From Pedobacter zeaxanthinifaciens (GTDB lineage Bacteria; Bacteroidota; Bacteroidia; Sphingobacteriales; Sphingobacteriaceae): a stretch of DNA of 64,000 nucleotides. Positions 35,016 through 44,700 of this stretch are shown piece by piece (the stretch's first letter is position 1; every line of letters begins with the position of its first letter). Where the stretch lies: assembly GCF_003313335.1 (NCBI RefSeq), contig NZ_QMHP01000004.1:333988-397987 (forward strand), read 5' to 3'. The position numbers and the translations under genes were made by a program. Under the pieces are notes generated by a model, which worked only from the letters and a program-made list of their open reading frames with translations, was not told the DNA's origin and did not search any database.

Positions 35016-36554
35016 ATGAAAATGAATACAAGAGATGGTAAAAGCACATCGCCATGGGAAAAGGCGGTGCCATTTGTGGAAGAAAAAGATGCTGAATTAC
35101 CTAAAAAATATAATGTGCTGATTGTTGGAGCCGGTATCACGGGGGTAACTACTGCGTTGATGCTTCAAAATCAGGGCTTAGATTGCTTGCTGATAGACAC
35201 TAATACCATTGGCGCCGGAACAACTGGTGGCACCAGTGCGCACATCAACACTTTCTTGGATGCTACCTACCCAGAAATTGAAAGCGACTTTAGCGAAGAC
35301 GCTGCAAGTTTGGTGGCAAAAGCGACGAAGGAGGCCATTACAATTATCAAAAATCATATCTATGAATTAAAAATTGACGCTGATTTTGAAGAAAAGAAGG
35401 CTTACCTGTATGCAGAAGACGAAAAGCAACAAAAAGAACTCGATGAAATTTATGAAGCTTCAAAACGAGCTAATGTAAGTGTACATCAGGTAGGTAAAGA
35501 AGCGCCGCTTCCCATGTCATTCCTCAGTGCATTAATGTTTGATGGACAAGCGCAATTTCATCCCATAAAATATATAAGTGGTTTATTAAAGGAGTTTTTG
35601 CGAAAAGGTGGCGAAGTGTTGGAGCACACAGCATTTAAATCCTGTAAAATAGAAAATGACTGCCATTTGGTGCAATTAGGTGATTTGGAAATCTTTGCTG
35701 AACATTTAGTATACGCAACACATATTCCGCCTGGTATCAATCTGTTTAATTTTTCTTGCGCACCGTACCGTAGTTATGTGGTGGGGGCGGAGCTGAAAAC
35801 GGATCACTACCCTGACAGCCTTTGGTATGATATGCAGGAGCCTTACCATTATTGGCGTACGCATGTAATTGATGGAAAAAAAACGCTATTAGTTGGTGGC
35901 GAAGATCATAAAACTGGACAAGGCAATCCAGCTGAAGCTTTACAGCATTTAAAGGATTATGTAAGCAAGTACTTCGAGGTAGATCAGTTTACTTTCGAAT
36001 GGTCATCACAATACTATATTCCGGTTGATGGGCTGCCTTACATTGGAAAAATGCCAATGGCCGATGAAAATACTTGGGTGGCAACGGGTTTCAATGGAAA
36101 TGGAATGATTTGGGGAACAATAAGTGCCAAAATGATCAGCGATTTGATAATTGGACAGCCTAGTGATTATGAAGATTTGCTCAATCCATCTAGAATTAAA
36201 CCTGTAGCTGGCTTCAAGGAGTTTGTAACTGAAAACGCAAATGTGGCTTGGCATTTTGTTGCAGATAGGTTTACTGCCGAGCAACTTAAAGCTGTTGATG
36301 CATTGGCTCCCAACGAAGGTGTTGTAGTAGATAGCGCTTCGGGAAAAGTAGCGGTTAGTAAATCAGAAAGCGGACATATTAAAGCCATCAGCGCAGTTTG
36401 TACCCATGCTGGTTGTATCGTTAAATTCAACAAGTTGGAGCAAAGTTGGGACTGCCCTTGTCATGGCGGAAGATATGATATCGATGGAAAGGTAGTTACT
36501 GGGCCACCACTTCAAAATTTAGAAAAATTAGATTGGTCGGAACTTAAGGCTTAG
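35016..36554 (+). CDS. FAD-dependent oxidoreductase with C-terminal Rieske domain
   Basis: Fusion enzyme of 512 aa. The N-terminal DAO-type FAD domain shows the dinucleotide motif NVLIVGAGITGVTTALMLQ (about 33-51) and TGFNGNGMIWGTISA near 350. The C-terminal Rieske [2Fe-2S] domain has ligands Cys462 and His464 (CTHAGC) and Cys480 and His483 (CPCHGG), plus the disulfide cysteines 467 and 482 as in bc1-type Rieske proteins. The layout is that of Bacillus YhfW. The substrate is unknown; probably an amine or amino acid oxidase passing electrons to the cluster. I use the ATG at 35016; an ATG at 35022 is also possible. Confidence 0.88.
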   Translation: MKMNTRDGKSTSPWEKAVPFVEEKDAELPKKYNVLIVGAGITGVTTALMLQNQGLDCLLIDTNTIGAGTTGGTSAHINTFLDATYPEIESDFSEDAASLVAKATKEAITIIKNHIYELKIDADFEEKKAYLYAEDEKQQKELDEIYEASKRANVSVHQVGKEAPLPMSFLSALMFDGQAQFHPIKYISGLLKEFLRKGGEVLEHTAFKSCKIENDCHLVQLGDLEIFAEHLVYATHIPPGINLFNFSCAPYRSYVVGAELKTDHYPDSLWYDMQEPYHYWRTHVIDGKKTLLVGGEDHKTGQGNPAEALQHLKDYVSKYFEVDQFTFEWSSQYYIPVDGLPYIGKMPMADENTWVATGFNGNGMIWGTISAKMISDLIIGQPSDYEDLLNPSRIKPVAGFKEFVTENANVAWHFVADRFTAEQLKAVDALAPNEGVVVDSASGKVAVSKSESGHIKAISAVCTHAGCIVKFNKLEQSWDCPCHGGRYDIDGKVVTGPPLQNLEKLDWSELKA

Positions 36555-36896
36555 GTTTCGATATCCTTTATTAGTACAAATCATAAAACAAACGTTTATG
36601 ATTGCAAGGGCGGGTTATCTTTAACTCGCCTTTATTTTTACAACTCATTTGATATCTACTTACTAAAAGTGTTGTATCATATTGTCTATCTGTTGTGTAG
36701 CATCTTATCCAATTTTAAGCACTAACAGATTTCTATTAAACTTATTTGGTAAATTGATTCATGAAACCAAGTATTTAAACTCTTTGTTTATTTAATTAAG
36801 GAGATGCATTTAGAGCTTTTTCGCATATTTTTTAATTAGGCAATTAATCCTTTTGCATTTTTTTAAGGTCATACCAACAGAACTAAACCAAAAGAT
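36555..36896. other. 342-bp intergenic region
   Basis: It holds the terminator at 36606-36638 and about 250 bp of AT-rich sequence upstream of the DUF1800 gene. I see no gene and no full-consensus promoter. Confidence 0.5.
36606..36638 (+). terminator. Terminator after the FAD/Rieske gene
   Basis: GGCGGGTT (36609-36616) pairs with AACTCGCC (36623-36630), extended by three A/G-T pairs, and is followed by TTTATTTTT. Confidence 0.75.
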
Positions 36897-38879
36897 ATGA
36901 AAAGTAGTGTTCGTAATTTTTATTGGAGTATCATCTTATTTTGTGCTGCAATTTTATTGTCCTCGTTCGTTCGCTTTGTAGGCCCGGCTAGCAAAATTGC
37001 CATGCCTTACAAAAAAGCAGGTTTAACAACCGAGCAGGCGGCCGCACATTTATTAAGTCGTTTTACTTACGGGGCAAAACCTGGCCAGGTACAGGAAGTA
37101 GCCAAAATGGGTCTCGAAAAATGGTTAACTGAGCAATTAAAAGGCGACGAGAAAGACAACACATTGGACGACATGTTGACCAAGTTTGATGCAATTAACA
37201 TGAGCAATACCGAGGTGGAAAATACCTTCCCGCGTACGCCAAGCATCAGGAAATTCGCTATCGATGAAGGATATATCAACAAAGATTCTCTAGCCAAAGG
37301 CGATAGAAAAAATGAGCGTGAGGGATTAGAAGCGTATATGAAAGCAAACGGATATCGTCCTCAACAAGAACTCTTCCGCCAATTTTTTAGTCAGAAAATT
37401 TTAAGGGCAGCTTATTCAGAAAATCAGTTGAGAGAAATCATGACCGATTTTTGGTTCAACCATTTTAACGTAGCACTAAATAAACCGCAGTGTGCTGCTT
37501 ATGTTCCTGCTTACGAGAGAGATATCATTCGTCCAAATGTATTCGGAGATTTTCAAAAGCTGTTGTTGCAAACAGCTAAATCGCCGGCAATGCTGCTATA
37601 CTTAGATAACTTTACCAGTTCTGGAAACAATGTACCTGCGCAAGATCAAAGCATGGACATGATGATGGGTGCAAACGCAACACCTGCTCAAAAGAAAAGA
37701 GCTATGGAGCGCATGGAGAAAGTTAAACAACAAGCGCAGCAGAAAAAAGGGCAAGGTGGTTTAAATGAAAATTACGCCAGGGAGGTAATGGAATTGCACA
37801 CCATGGGTGTTGATGGCGGCTACACGCAAAGCGATGTAACACAGGCAGCTAGGGTGCTTACCGGTTGGACCATCGCACCAATGGGTAAAATAGGTTACGG
37901 CGGTGCAGTAAAGAAAATGATTGATCGTTTTGGTGAAAGTAATTTACAGCAAAAGGGTTTTGTTTTTGATGGCGATTTCATGTTCAATATGAACAGACAC
38001 GACAATGGCGAGAAAGTGGTTTTAGGACATAAATTTCCTGCTGGTGGTGGTTACGATGAAGGTGTTGAACTGTTAAAAATGTTAGCGCATCATGCTTCTA
38101 CAGCAAAATTCATCTCTAAAAAATTAGCTGTGCGTTTTGTTAACGATACCCCTCCAACATCGCTAGTTGATAAAATGGCGAAAACCTTTAGTGCCACAAA
38201 TGGAGATATCAAAAGCGTGCTGATTACCATGGTAAACTCACCAGAATTTTGGTCTAAAGATGCCCTAAGGGAAAAAACCAAATCGCCATTTGAGTTGGCT
38301 ATGAGCGCAGTACGTGGTTTAGATGCTAAAATAGATAGACCTTACGAGCTCTATACTTGGATCAATAAAATGGGTCAACAAATGTACTATTATCAAGCGC
38401 CTACAGGTTTCCCTGATAATGGTCAATACTGGATCAACACCGGCTCGCTGCTTAACCGTATGAATTTTGGTTTGGCTTTGGCTACACAGCGCATCCCGGG
38501 CGTAAGCTTAAATTTAGCAGCGCTTAATAACAATAAAGAGCCTGAAAGTGCCGAGGCTGCTTTGGTAACTTACAGTAAAATTATCATGCCTGAGCGTGAA
38601 CTTACTGAAACCGTGGCCCGACTAAAACCTATGCTCAACGATCCAAATTTGCAACATAAGGTAGCGACTGCAGCTGAGAAAAATAATGCTGCGGTACCAA
38701 AACCTGCCGATACAACGATGGATATGGACATGAAAGCCGGTAGAAATGGTAAAGCAACATTAGGCGATGGCCGAAAAATTAACCAAGATCCGGTAATTAA
38801 ACAAAAAGCTGGAACCAACACCATGTTAGCACAAGTTGTGGGCGTAATTATTGGTTCTCCAGAGTTTCAACGTAAATAA
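36897..38879 (+). CDS. DUF1800 family protein
   Basis: Exported protein of 660 aa with an N-terminal hydrophobic signal (about 9-28). DUF1800 hallmarks are AAAHLLSRFTYGAKPGQVQEV near the start, EIMTDFWFNHFNVALNK, NENYAREVMELHTMGVDGGYTQSDVTQAARVLTGW in the middle and SPFELAMSAVRGL later. Two short Met/Asp- and Met/Gln-rich insertions are present (about 255-290 and 600-625). The family is poorly characterised and nearly always paired with a DUF1501 gene, as here, 10 bp downstream. The two products are likely partners outside the inner membrane. Confidence 0.88.
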   Translation: MKSSVRNFYWSIILFCAAILLSSFVRFVGPASKIAMPYKKAGLTTEQAAAHLLSRFTYGAKPGQVQEVAKMGLEKWLTEQLKGDEKDNTLDDMLTKFDAINMSNTEVENTFPRTPSIRKFAIDEGYINKDSLAKGDRKNEREGLEAYMKANGYRPQQELFRQFFSQKILRAAYSENQLREIMTDFWFNHFNVALNKPQCAAYVPAYERDIIRPNVFGDFQKLLLQTAKSPAMLLYLDNFTSSGNNVPAQDQSMDMMMGANATPAQKKRAMERMEKVKQQAQQKKGQGGLNENYAREVMELHTMGVDGGYTQSDVTQAARVLTGWTIAPMGKIGYGGAVKKMIDRFGESNLQQKGFVFDGDFMFNMNRHDNGEKVVLGHKFPAGGGYDEGVELLKMLAHHASTAKFISKKLAVRFVNDTPPTSLVDKMAKTFSATNGDIKSVLITMVNSPEFWSKDALREKTKSPFELAMSAVRGLDAKIDRPYELYTWINKMGQQMYYYQAPTGFPDNGQYWINTGSLLNRMNFGLALATQRIPGVSLNLAALNNNKEPESAEAALVTYSKIIMPERELTETVARLKPMLNDPNLQHKVATAAEKNNAAVPKPADTTMDMDMKAGRNGKATLGDGRKINQDPVIKQKAGTNTMLAQVVGVIIGSPEFQRK

Positions 38880-38889
38880 AATTAAAGTT

Positions 38890-40161
38890 ATGGTTTCTAG
38901 AAGAGGATTTTTAAAAGCAGGCGGCCTAGCACTATTTGGTATCGGCTTAGGTGGTATTCCTGGATTTTTAGCTGATGCCGTAGCAGGCACTGTTGCACCA
39001 GGCCTATTTAAAAGAAAGAAGATATTAGTTTGTATTTTCCAACGCGGTGCTATGGATGGCTTAATGGCCGTAACACCGTTTACCGATAACTTTTTAAAAG
39101 CAGCCCGCCCTTCGTTGTTTATGACTGCGGCTAAAGGTGCGCCTAACCAAAAGCCGTTAATTGATTTAGATGGTAAATTTGGTTTACACCCCTCAATGGC
39201 GGCTTTTGAGCCTATGTTTAGGGAAAAACGATTGGGCATTGTACATGGTATAGGCTCACCAAACAATACTCGTTCGCACTTTGATGCACAAGATTTTATG
39301 GAATCTGGTACGCCGTTTAAAAAAGGCACAACCAGCGGATGGCTCAACAGAGCAGTCGGATTATTGGGCCATGATGGCGCAACTCCATTCCAAGGTGTAA
39401 GTTTAACCTCGTCATTGCCTCGTTCGTTTTACGGTGAAAATCCTGCTGTAGCTATTAAAAACCTCGCTGATTTTAACATCCAAATGCGTGGTAACGTCAA
39501 CGGTGCTAAAATGGCTTCGCAAAGTTTTGAGGATTTGTATGATCAAACTTCCTCTGGTTTATTAAAAAATACAGGTAAAGAAAGTTTTGAAGCAATTAAA
39601 ATGTTGCAAAAAACAGATGTGAAAGCCTACAAACCAGAAAACAATGTGGTTTATCCAGCAACAGCTTTAGGCAACTCGTTAAAGCAAATCGCACAGCTCA
39701 TTAAAATGGATGTGGGGTTAGAAGTAGCCTTTGCAGAATCTGGCGGCTGGGATACACATTTTAATCAAGGTAAGGATACAGGCGTTTTTGCTAGGAATGT
39801 GGAAGATTTAAGTACTTGCATGATGGCCTTCTGGAATGATTTAGCTCGTTACCAAGATGATTTGACCGTAATGACGATGACAGAGTTTGGTCGTACGGTA
39901 GCTCAAAATGGCACCGGCGGCACAGATCATGGCCGTGGTTCATGTAACTTCATTTTAGGCCATAGCGTAAATGGCGGATTGGTGCATGGCGTGGTAAATC
40001 CACTTTCTAAAGAAAACTTGGAAGATGGTAGAGACCTTGCAGTAACTACCGATTTTAGAAGCGTATTTAGTGAAGTTGCTGATGTGCATTTGGGCATCAA
40101 TAATGATAAGATATTATTCCCTGATTTTGATGGAAAGAAAATTGGCGTGATGAGGGGATAG
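38890..40161 (+). CDS. DUF1501 family protein, Tat-exported
   Basis: Protein of 423 aa with a twin-arginine signal: SRRGFLKAGGLALFGIGLGG at residues 3-22, Arg4-Arg5. The body belongs to the DUF1501 family, distantly related to sulfatase/alkaline phosphatase folds, with AFAESGGWDTHFNQG, TMTEFGRTVAQNGTGGTDHGRG and the HFDAQDFMESG segment as likely metal-site residues. Tat export suggests folding with a cofactor in the cytoplasm. I chose the ATG at 38890, which gives a proper Tat signal; an in-frame ATG at 38851 overlaps the DUF1800 gene. Its substrate is unknown. Confidence 0.88.
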   Translation: MVSRRGFLKAGGLALFGIGLGGIPGFLADAVAGTVAPGLFKRKKILVCIFQRGAMDGLMAVTPFTDNFLKAARPSLFMTAAKGAPNQKPLIDLDGKFGLHPSMAAFEPMFREKRLGIVHGIGSPNNTRSHFDAQDFMESGTPFKKGTTSGWLNRAVGLLGHDGATPFQGVSLTSSLPRSFYGENPAVAIKNLADFNIQMRGNVNGAKMASQSFEDLYDQTSSGLLKNTGKESFEAIKMLQKTDVKAYKPENNVVYPATALGNSLKQIAQLIKMDVGLEVAFAESGGWDTHFNQGKDTGVFARNVEDLSTCMMAFWNDLARYQDDLTVMTMTEFGRTVAQNGTGGTDHGRGSCNFILGHSVNGGLVHGVVNPLSKENLEDGRDLAVTTDFRSVFSEVADVHLGINNDKILFPDFDGKKIGVMRG

Positions 40162-40183
40162 TTTTTGTACAGTTTTTTGAATT

Positions 40184-40217
40184 AAGCCAAGGCTGCAATT
40201 GTGGTCTTGGTTTTTTT
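40184..40217 (+). terminator. Terminator after the DUF1501 gene
   Basis: AAGCCAAG (40184-40191) pairs with CTTGGTTT (40206-40213), one G-T pair, leading into seven T residues. Confidence 0.65.
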
Positions 40218-40235
40218 ATGTGAAAATTTATCACT

Positions 40236-40243
40236 TATATTTG
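40236..40243 (+). promoter_or_regulatory. Probable lacI-type gene -7 element
   Basis: TATATTTG matches TAnnTTTG 75 bases before the regulator's start codon. A -33 TTTG at the right distance is not clear, because the previous gene's terminator occupies that position. Confidence 0.45.
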
Positions 40244-40317
40244 CCCATAGCTTTTACGCAAGGCCGTAATAAACTCAAACAACACTAGCAATATCAATTT
40301 CTTAACCGCTAAATTTA

Positions 40318-41328
40318 ATGGAGCGCATCAATATCAAAAAATTAGCTGAGGCATTGAACCTGTCCAAATCTACAGTTTCAAGGGCTTTTAGAGATAACAG
40401 CGACATTAAACCTGATACCAAGGAAAAAATATTGGCAAAGGCTAAGGAACTTAATTACGAGCCTAACCACTATGCTAGTAACTTAAGGGAACAAAAAAGT
40501 AGAACCATTGCCATCATAGTTCCCGAATTGGCTAATAACTATTTTTCGCAAGCCATTCACGGTATTGAGCGCATTGCTCGCCAGCACCAGTACCATATTT
40601 TAATTTATGTAACTGATGATGACTATCAAAAAGAGGTAGATTTCATTAGGCATTTGCACAACGGACGTGCTGATGGTATCATTATGTCTGCTTCAGGCGA
40701 GGCCGATGATCATGCTTATTTAAATAATTTAGGCGCAAAGCGATTGCCTTTGGTGTTTTTCGACCGTATTTATGAAGATATAGAGGCACCTAGAGTGATT
40801 ACAAATGATTATGACAGCAGTTTTAAAGCTACAGAACATTTGATTCAGCAGGGTTGTAAGCGCATTTGCTACCTCGTGGTAAATAAAAACCTAAGTATTG
40901 GTAAAACACGTATGAGGGGCTATCAGGATGCTTTGGCAAAATATCAAATTCCTTTCAACGAAAAACTTATTGTTGATTGCAGTAACAGCTACGAAGAAAA
41001 TGCGTTGATCATCAAAAATGCACTACAAGATTTAAAACCCGATGGCGTATTTGCATCCGTGGAGCGTTTAGCTTTTGCCACTTACTACGCTTGCTTTGAT
41101 TTAAATTTACGTATCCCAGATGATTTGAAGGTCATTGGTTTTTCTAGCCTTGAAATTGCGCCATTGCTAAATCCTTCGTTAACCACAATGACTCAGCCTG
41201 CTACCGAAATAGGAGCTCAGGCCGCACAGCTACTTTTCAATATTTTGGAAGGTCAGGAGTCGGTAGAAACCATTCAAGAAGTGGTCCTAAAATCAAAGCT
41301 TTACGGGCGCAAATCCACTGCGAAATAA
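40318..41328 (+). CDS. LacI-family transcriptional regulator of the maltodextrin locus
   Basis: DNA-binding regulator of 336 aa. The LacI helix-turn-helix is at 4-25 (IKKLAEALNLSKSTVSRAFRDN), followed by the hinge helix region (YEPNHYASNLREQ) and a periplasmic-binding-protein-like effector domain (about 60-330). It is immediately followed by two palindromic operators and the SusC/SusD starch locus in the same direction, so it most likely controls that locus in response to a maltose-type sugar. Whether it represses or activates cannot be read from sequence. Note that Bacteroides uses the unrelated SusR here. Confidence 0.93.
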   Translation: MERINIKKLAEALNLSKSTVSRAFRDNSDIKPDTKEKILAKAKELNYEPNHYASNLREQKSRTIAIIVPELANNYFSQAIHGIERIARQHQYHILIYVTDDDYQKEVDFIRHLHNGRADGIIMSASGEADDHAYLNNLGAKRLPLVFFDRIYEDIEAPRVITNDYDSSFKATEHLIQQGCKRICYLVVNKNLSIGKTRMRGYQDALAKYQIPFNEKLIVDCSNSYEENALIIKNALQDLKPDGVFASVERLAFATYYACFDLNLRIPDDLKVIGFSSLEIAPLLNPSLTTMTQPATEIGAQAAQLLFNILEGQESVETIQEVVLKSKLYGRKSTAK

Positions 41329-41405
41329 GGCCGTTTTTTAGTACGGTTTTTCAAGGCTATTTTTTCAAAAAATTTCATCACTTAGTGTATTTTAAGAAGA
41401 ATTTC

Positions 41406-41439
41406 AACAAATTTTCGGGAACGTTCCCGAAAATTTGTT
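41406..41439. promoter_or_regulatory. LacI-type operator 1
   Basis: A perfect 34-bp palindrome with core CGGGAACGTTCCCG, centred between 41422 and 41423. A central CG and near-complete symmetry are hallmarks of LacI-family operators. It lies 78 bp after the regulator gene and about 320 bp before the SusC start. Confidence 0.8.
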
Positions 41440-41454
41440 TCAAAATGCGCTTCG

Positions 41455-41478
41455 AATAACGGGAACGTTCCCGTTATT
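41455..41478. promoter_or_regulatory. LacI-type operator 2
   Basis: A perfect 24-bp palindrome sharing the core CGGGAACGTTCCCG with operator 1. Its centre (41466/41467) is 44 bp away from that of operator 1, close to four helical turns, so two dimers could sit on about the same DNA face and interact. Confidence 0.8.
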
Positions 41479-41758
41479 TAGTGTACCATTAAGCTTAGTG
41501 TTTTGCTTACACTTTCTTTAATTTTAAATTGTTTTCAATATATTGATTATCAATAATTTAAAATAGTTTATTTCTTAGTTGTTTTTTGAATTTTTTACGC
41601 CACTAAGTGTGATTTATCACGTTAAAAAAGTAGGCTATTTTGGTGCAAAAAATTAATTTTCAAATAAATTTTGATTACTAGTTTCTACTTGTAAATTAGT
41701 CCTTCGTGTATTTTAACTAAAATTCTAACCAAATTCATTAATCAAATTTAGCCTAAGT

Positions 41759-44700
41759 ATGAAAATATTTTACTTACTAAAACGGGGGCTTTCTTTACTA
41801 TTTATCTTTATGGTACTGAAGGTTCAGGCGCAAACTGGATCTATCTCCGGAAAGGTGCTAGATGAAACCGGACTTCCTTTGCCAGGAGCCTCTGTTTTTA
41901 TCAAAGGAACTAACAAGGCCGCGTCAACAGACAATAACGGTGTGTTCCAATTTTCAGGAATTGCCAATGGCGATGTAGTACTCGAAGTACGGATCATTGC
42001 TTACAAAACTTTACTGCGTACGGTAAAAGTTTCTGGTAAAACCGAAGTAACCCTCAACTTACAGTCAGATAGTCAAATGCTAGACGATGTCGTGATATTA
42101 GGTTACGGCTCGCAAACCAAGCGTCAGGTTACTGGTGCCATCTCAAAGGTTACAGGTGAAAAGTTAACCGCTTTGCCTACCCCTAGTTTTGAAGCCAGCT
42201 TACAAGGACAGGCACCTGGTGTACAAGTTACGCAAGGTAGCGGTTTGGCAGGTAGCGGCTCGGTAATTCGTATCCGTGGTATCGGTTCTATTAGCGCCGG
42301 TGGTGATCCGCTTTACGTAGTAGACGGTATTCCGATCACTTCTGATCCTTTTATCGCTGGTAACCGTGGTGCAATGAACCAAAACCCTTTGGCAACCATC
42401 AATCCAAATGATATCGAATCTATTGAGATTTTAAAAGATGCTGCGGCGGCGGGTATTTATGGTTCTAGGGGTGCAAACGGGGTAATCTTAGTAACTACCA
42501 AAAGAGGTAAGGCAGGTAAAAGGCCAACCATTACGCTTTCTAGCAGGTATGGTTTAAGTACTTATGCCAACAGACCAAAATTTGCTAATGGCGCTGAATG
42601 GTTAGCGTTACGCCAAGAGGCTTGGACTAACGATGGTAACACCGGTTTAGCTCCACTGCCAGGTGGTTTAACATGGGCACAAGCTCGTCAAAATGATACA
42701 GATTGGTGGGATATCGTTACTGAAACAGGTAAGTCAAATGATCAATCTATTTCTTACAGCCAAGGTACTGAGAAAGTTAACACTTATATTTCTGCCAGTT
42801 ACGGCGACAACCATAGCTACCTTAAAGGTAACTCTTACCAACGTTATGGTTTCCGTGTAAACTTAGATGTAAAACCAACATCGTATTTCACTACTAACAT
42901 TAACATTGGCTACGATAAAGGAACTAATAATCGTGTAAATGCTGCTTGGGCTGGTGGTTTAGGTGATGCAATGTCAACTGCACTACCAATTTACCCAGTA
43001 TATAACGGCGATGGTTCGTTCTTTTCAAACGGCGCCAACCCTTCAAGGAATCTTGGTTTATTAGATTGGAAAACAATTAACCAACGTTTGATAGGAGGAA
43101 TCACGCTTGAATTGAAACCAGTTAAAAACCTAAGCTTGAAAGCTATCGGTAATATGGATAACTTAGATGTTGACGATAATATATTTACTCCAGCGTCATT
43201 AAGAAATGCGTCTAGAGGTTTTGCAACCGCTTATCCAACAAGTATTTTTAACCGTACAGTAACTGGAACTGCAACCTACGATTTAGCTATTAACAAAGAC
43301 AATAAGTTGACTTTATTAGCTGGTGCCGAGGCACAGTTTTCAGATAGAACTTTATACAGAAACGGTATTTCAGGCGATGCTGATGGCCCTTTCAATAAAG
43401 ATTTGGCAAGCTATTACGAAGCAATGCGTGTGGGTGCTGCAGCTGGAGGCTTAAACTTCTATACTGGCTTTAACAAAGAGACTTTCTCCTCACTTTTTGC
43501 ACGTATCAACTACTCTTATAAAGATAAATATTACTTGCAAGGAGTTGTTCGTAGAGATGGATCTTCAAAATTTGGTCCGAATAACAAATACGGTTATTTT
43601 CCTTCAATTTCTGGATCTTGGTACATCAATCAGGAAGATTTCTTGAGAAGCAGTAAGGTAATCAGTAACTTAAAATTAAGAGCTAGTTACGGTTTGGTAG
43701 GTAGTTCCAACTTCCCAAGTGGCGAATACTATCAAAAATTTGAATATAGTGGATCTTATAACGGTCGTCCAGTTTTGTTCCCTGTTAATGCCGAAAATCC
43801 TAACTTAAAATGGGAAGAGGGAAGAAACTTAGATGTAGGTTTAGATTTTGGATTATTTAATGGCCGTATTAGCGGTGAGTTAGGTTACTACAGGAAAAAA
43901 ACAACCGATGCCTTAATCAATAGCGCTATTTCTCCATCAACAGGTTTTGATAAAGGCTGGTTGAACGTAGGTGAAATTTTGAATGAAGGTTACGAACTTT
44001 CGTTAAACACTATCAATATCCAAGGTAAAAACTTCAAATGGACAACCAGGTTAAATGCTTCAAAAAACTTTAATGAAGTATTAAGTTTAGGTGGTTTTAG
44101 TCCAGATGCAGTTGGTGGTGGTACTAACGATACACGTATTGCCGAAGGATATCCTATTGGCACTAACTTCTTGGTTAGATATAAAGGAGTTGATCCTAAT
44201 GATGGTTTGCCTATTTGGTTAGACAAAGATGGTTTTGAAACTAAAACTTTCTCGTTAGATAACCGTGTGCCAGTTGGTAAAGTATTGCCAGATTATGTTG
44301 GCGGATTAACCAATACATTCAATTTCAAGGGATTTGAATTAAATACGATGTTCACTTTTGCTATCGGCGGTAATTTATACGACGCCTCAGCTAAGCGCCA
44401 ATTAGGTGTGGTAACAGATTGGAATATCAGAGAGGATATCGCTGATCGTTGGAGAAAACCAGGCGATGTAGCTAAATTCCCTCGTTTAACAATGAATGCT
44501 GGTAACTATCCAGGTTTATCAAGTGAGTGGCAGTACAACTCTACCATGTTTTTGTATGATGCAACTTTCGTTAGATTGAGAGAAGTAACACTTTCTTATA
44601 CACTTCCTGCAAAAGCAGTGAGTAAGTTAAGGTTGCAAAGCTTAAAGTTATTTGCCACTGGTATGAACCTGTTAACGTTCAGTAAATATCCAGGTGGCGA

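Larger units (their letters stand above)
41329..41758. other. 430-bp regulatory region before the maltodextrin locus
   Basis: Besides the two operators it holds CACTTAGTG (41379-41387) and its inverse CACTAAGTG (41601-41609), and about 280 AT-rich bases before the SusC start. I find no gene and no full-consensus promoter; the promoter may need an activator. Confidence 0.55.

Noticed and set aside
41329..41352. Weak GCCGT/ACGGT hairpin with T-run after the LacI-type gene as a terminator
   Set aside because: Only a 5-bp stem with one G-T pair; too weak to support.
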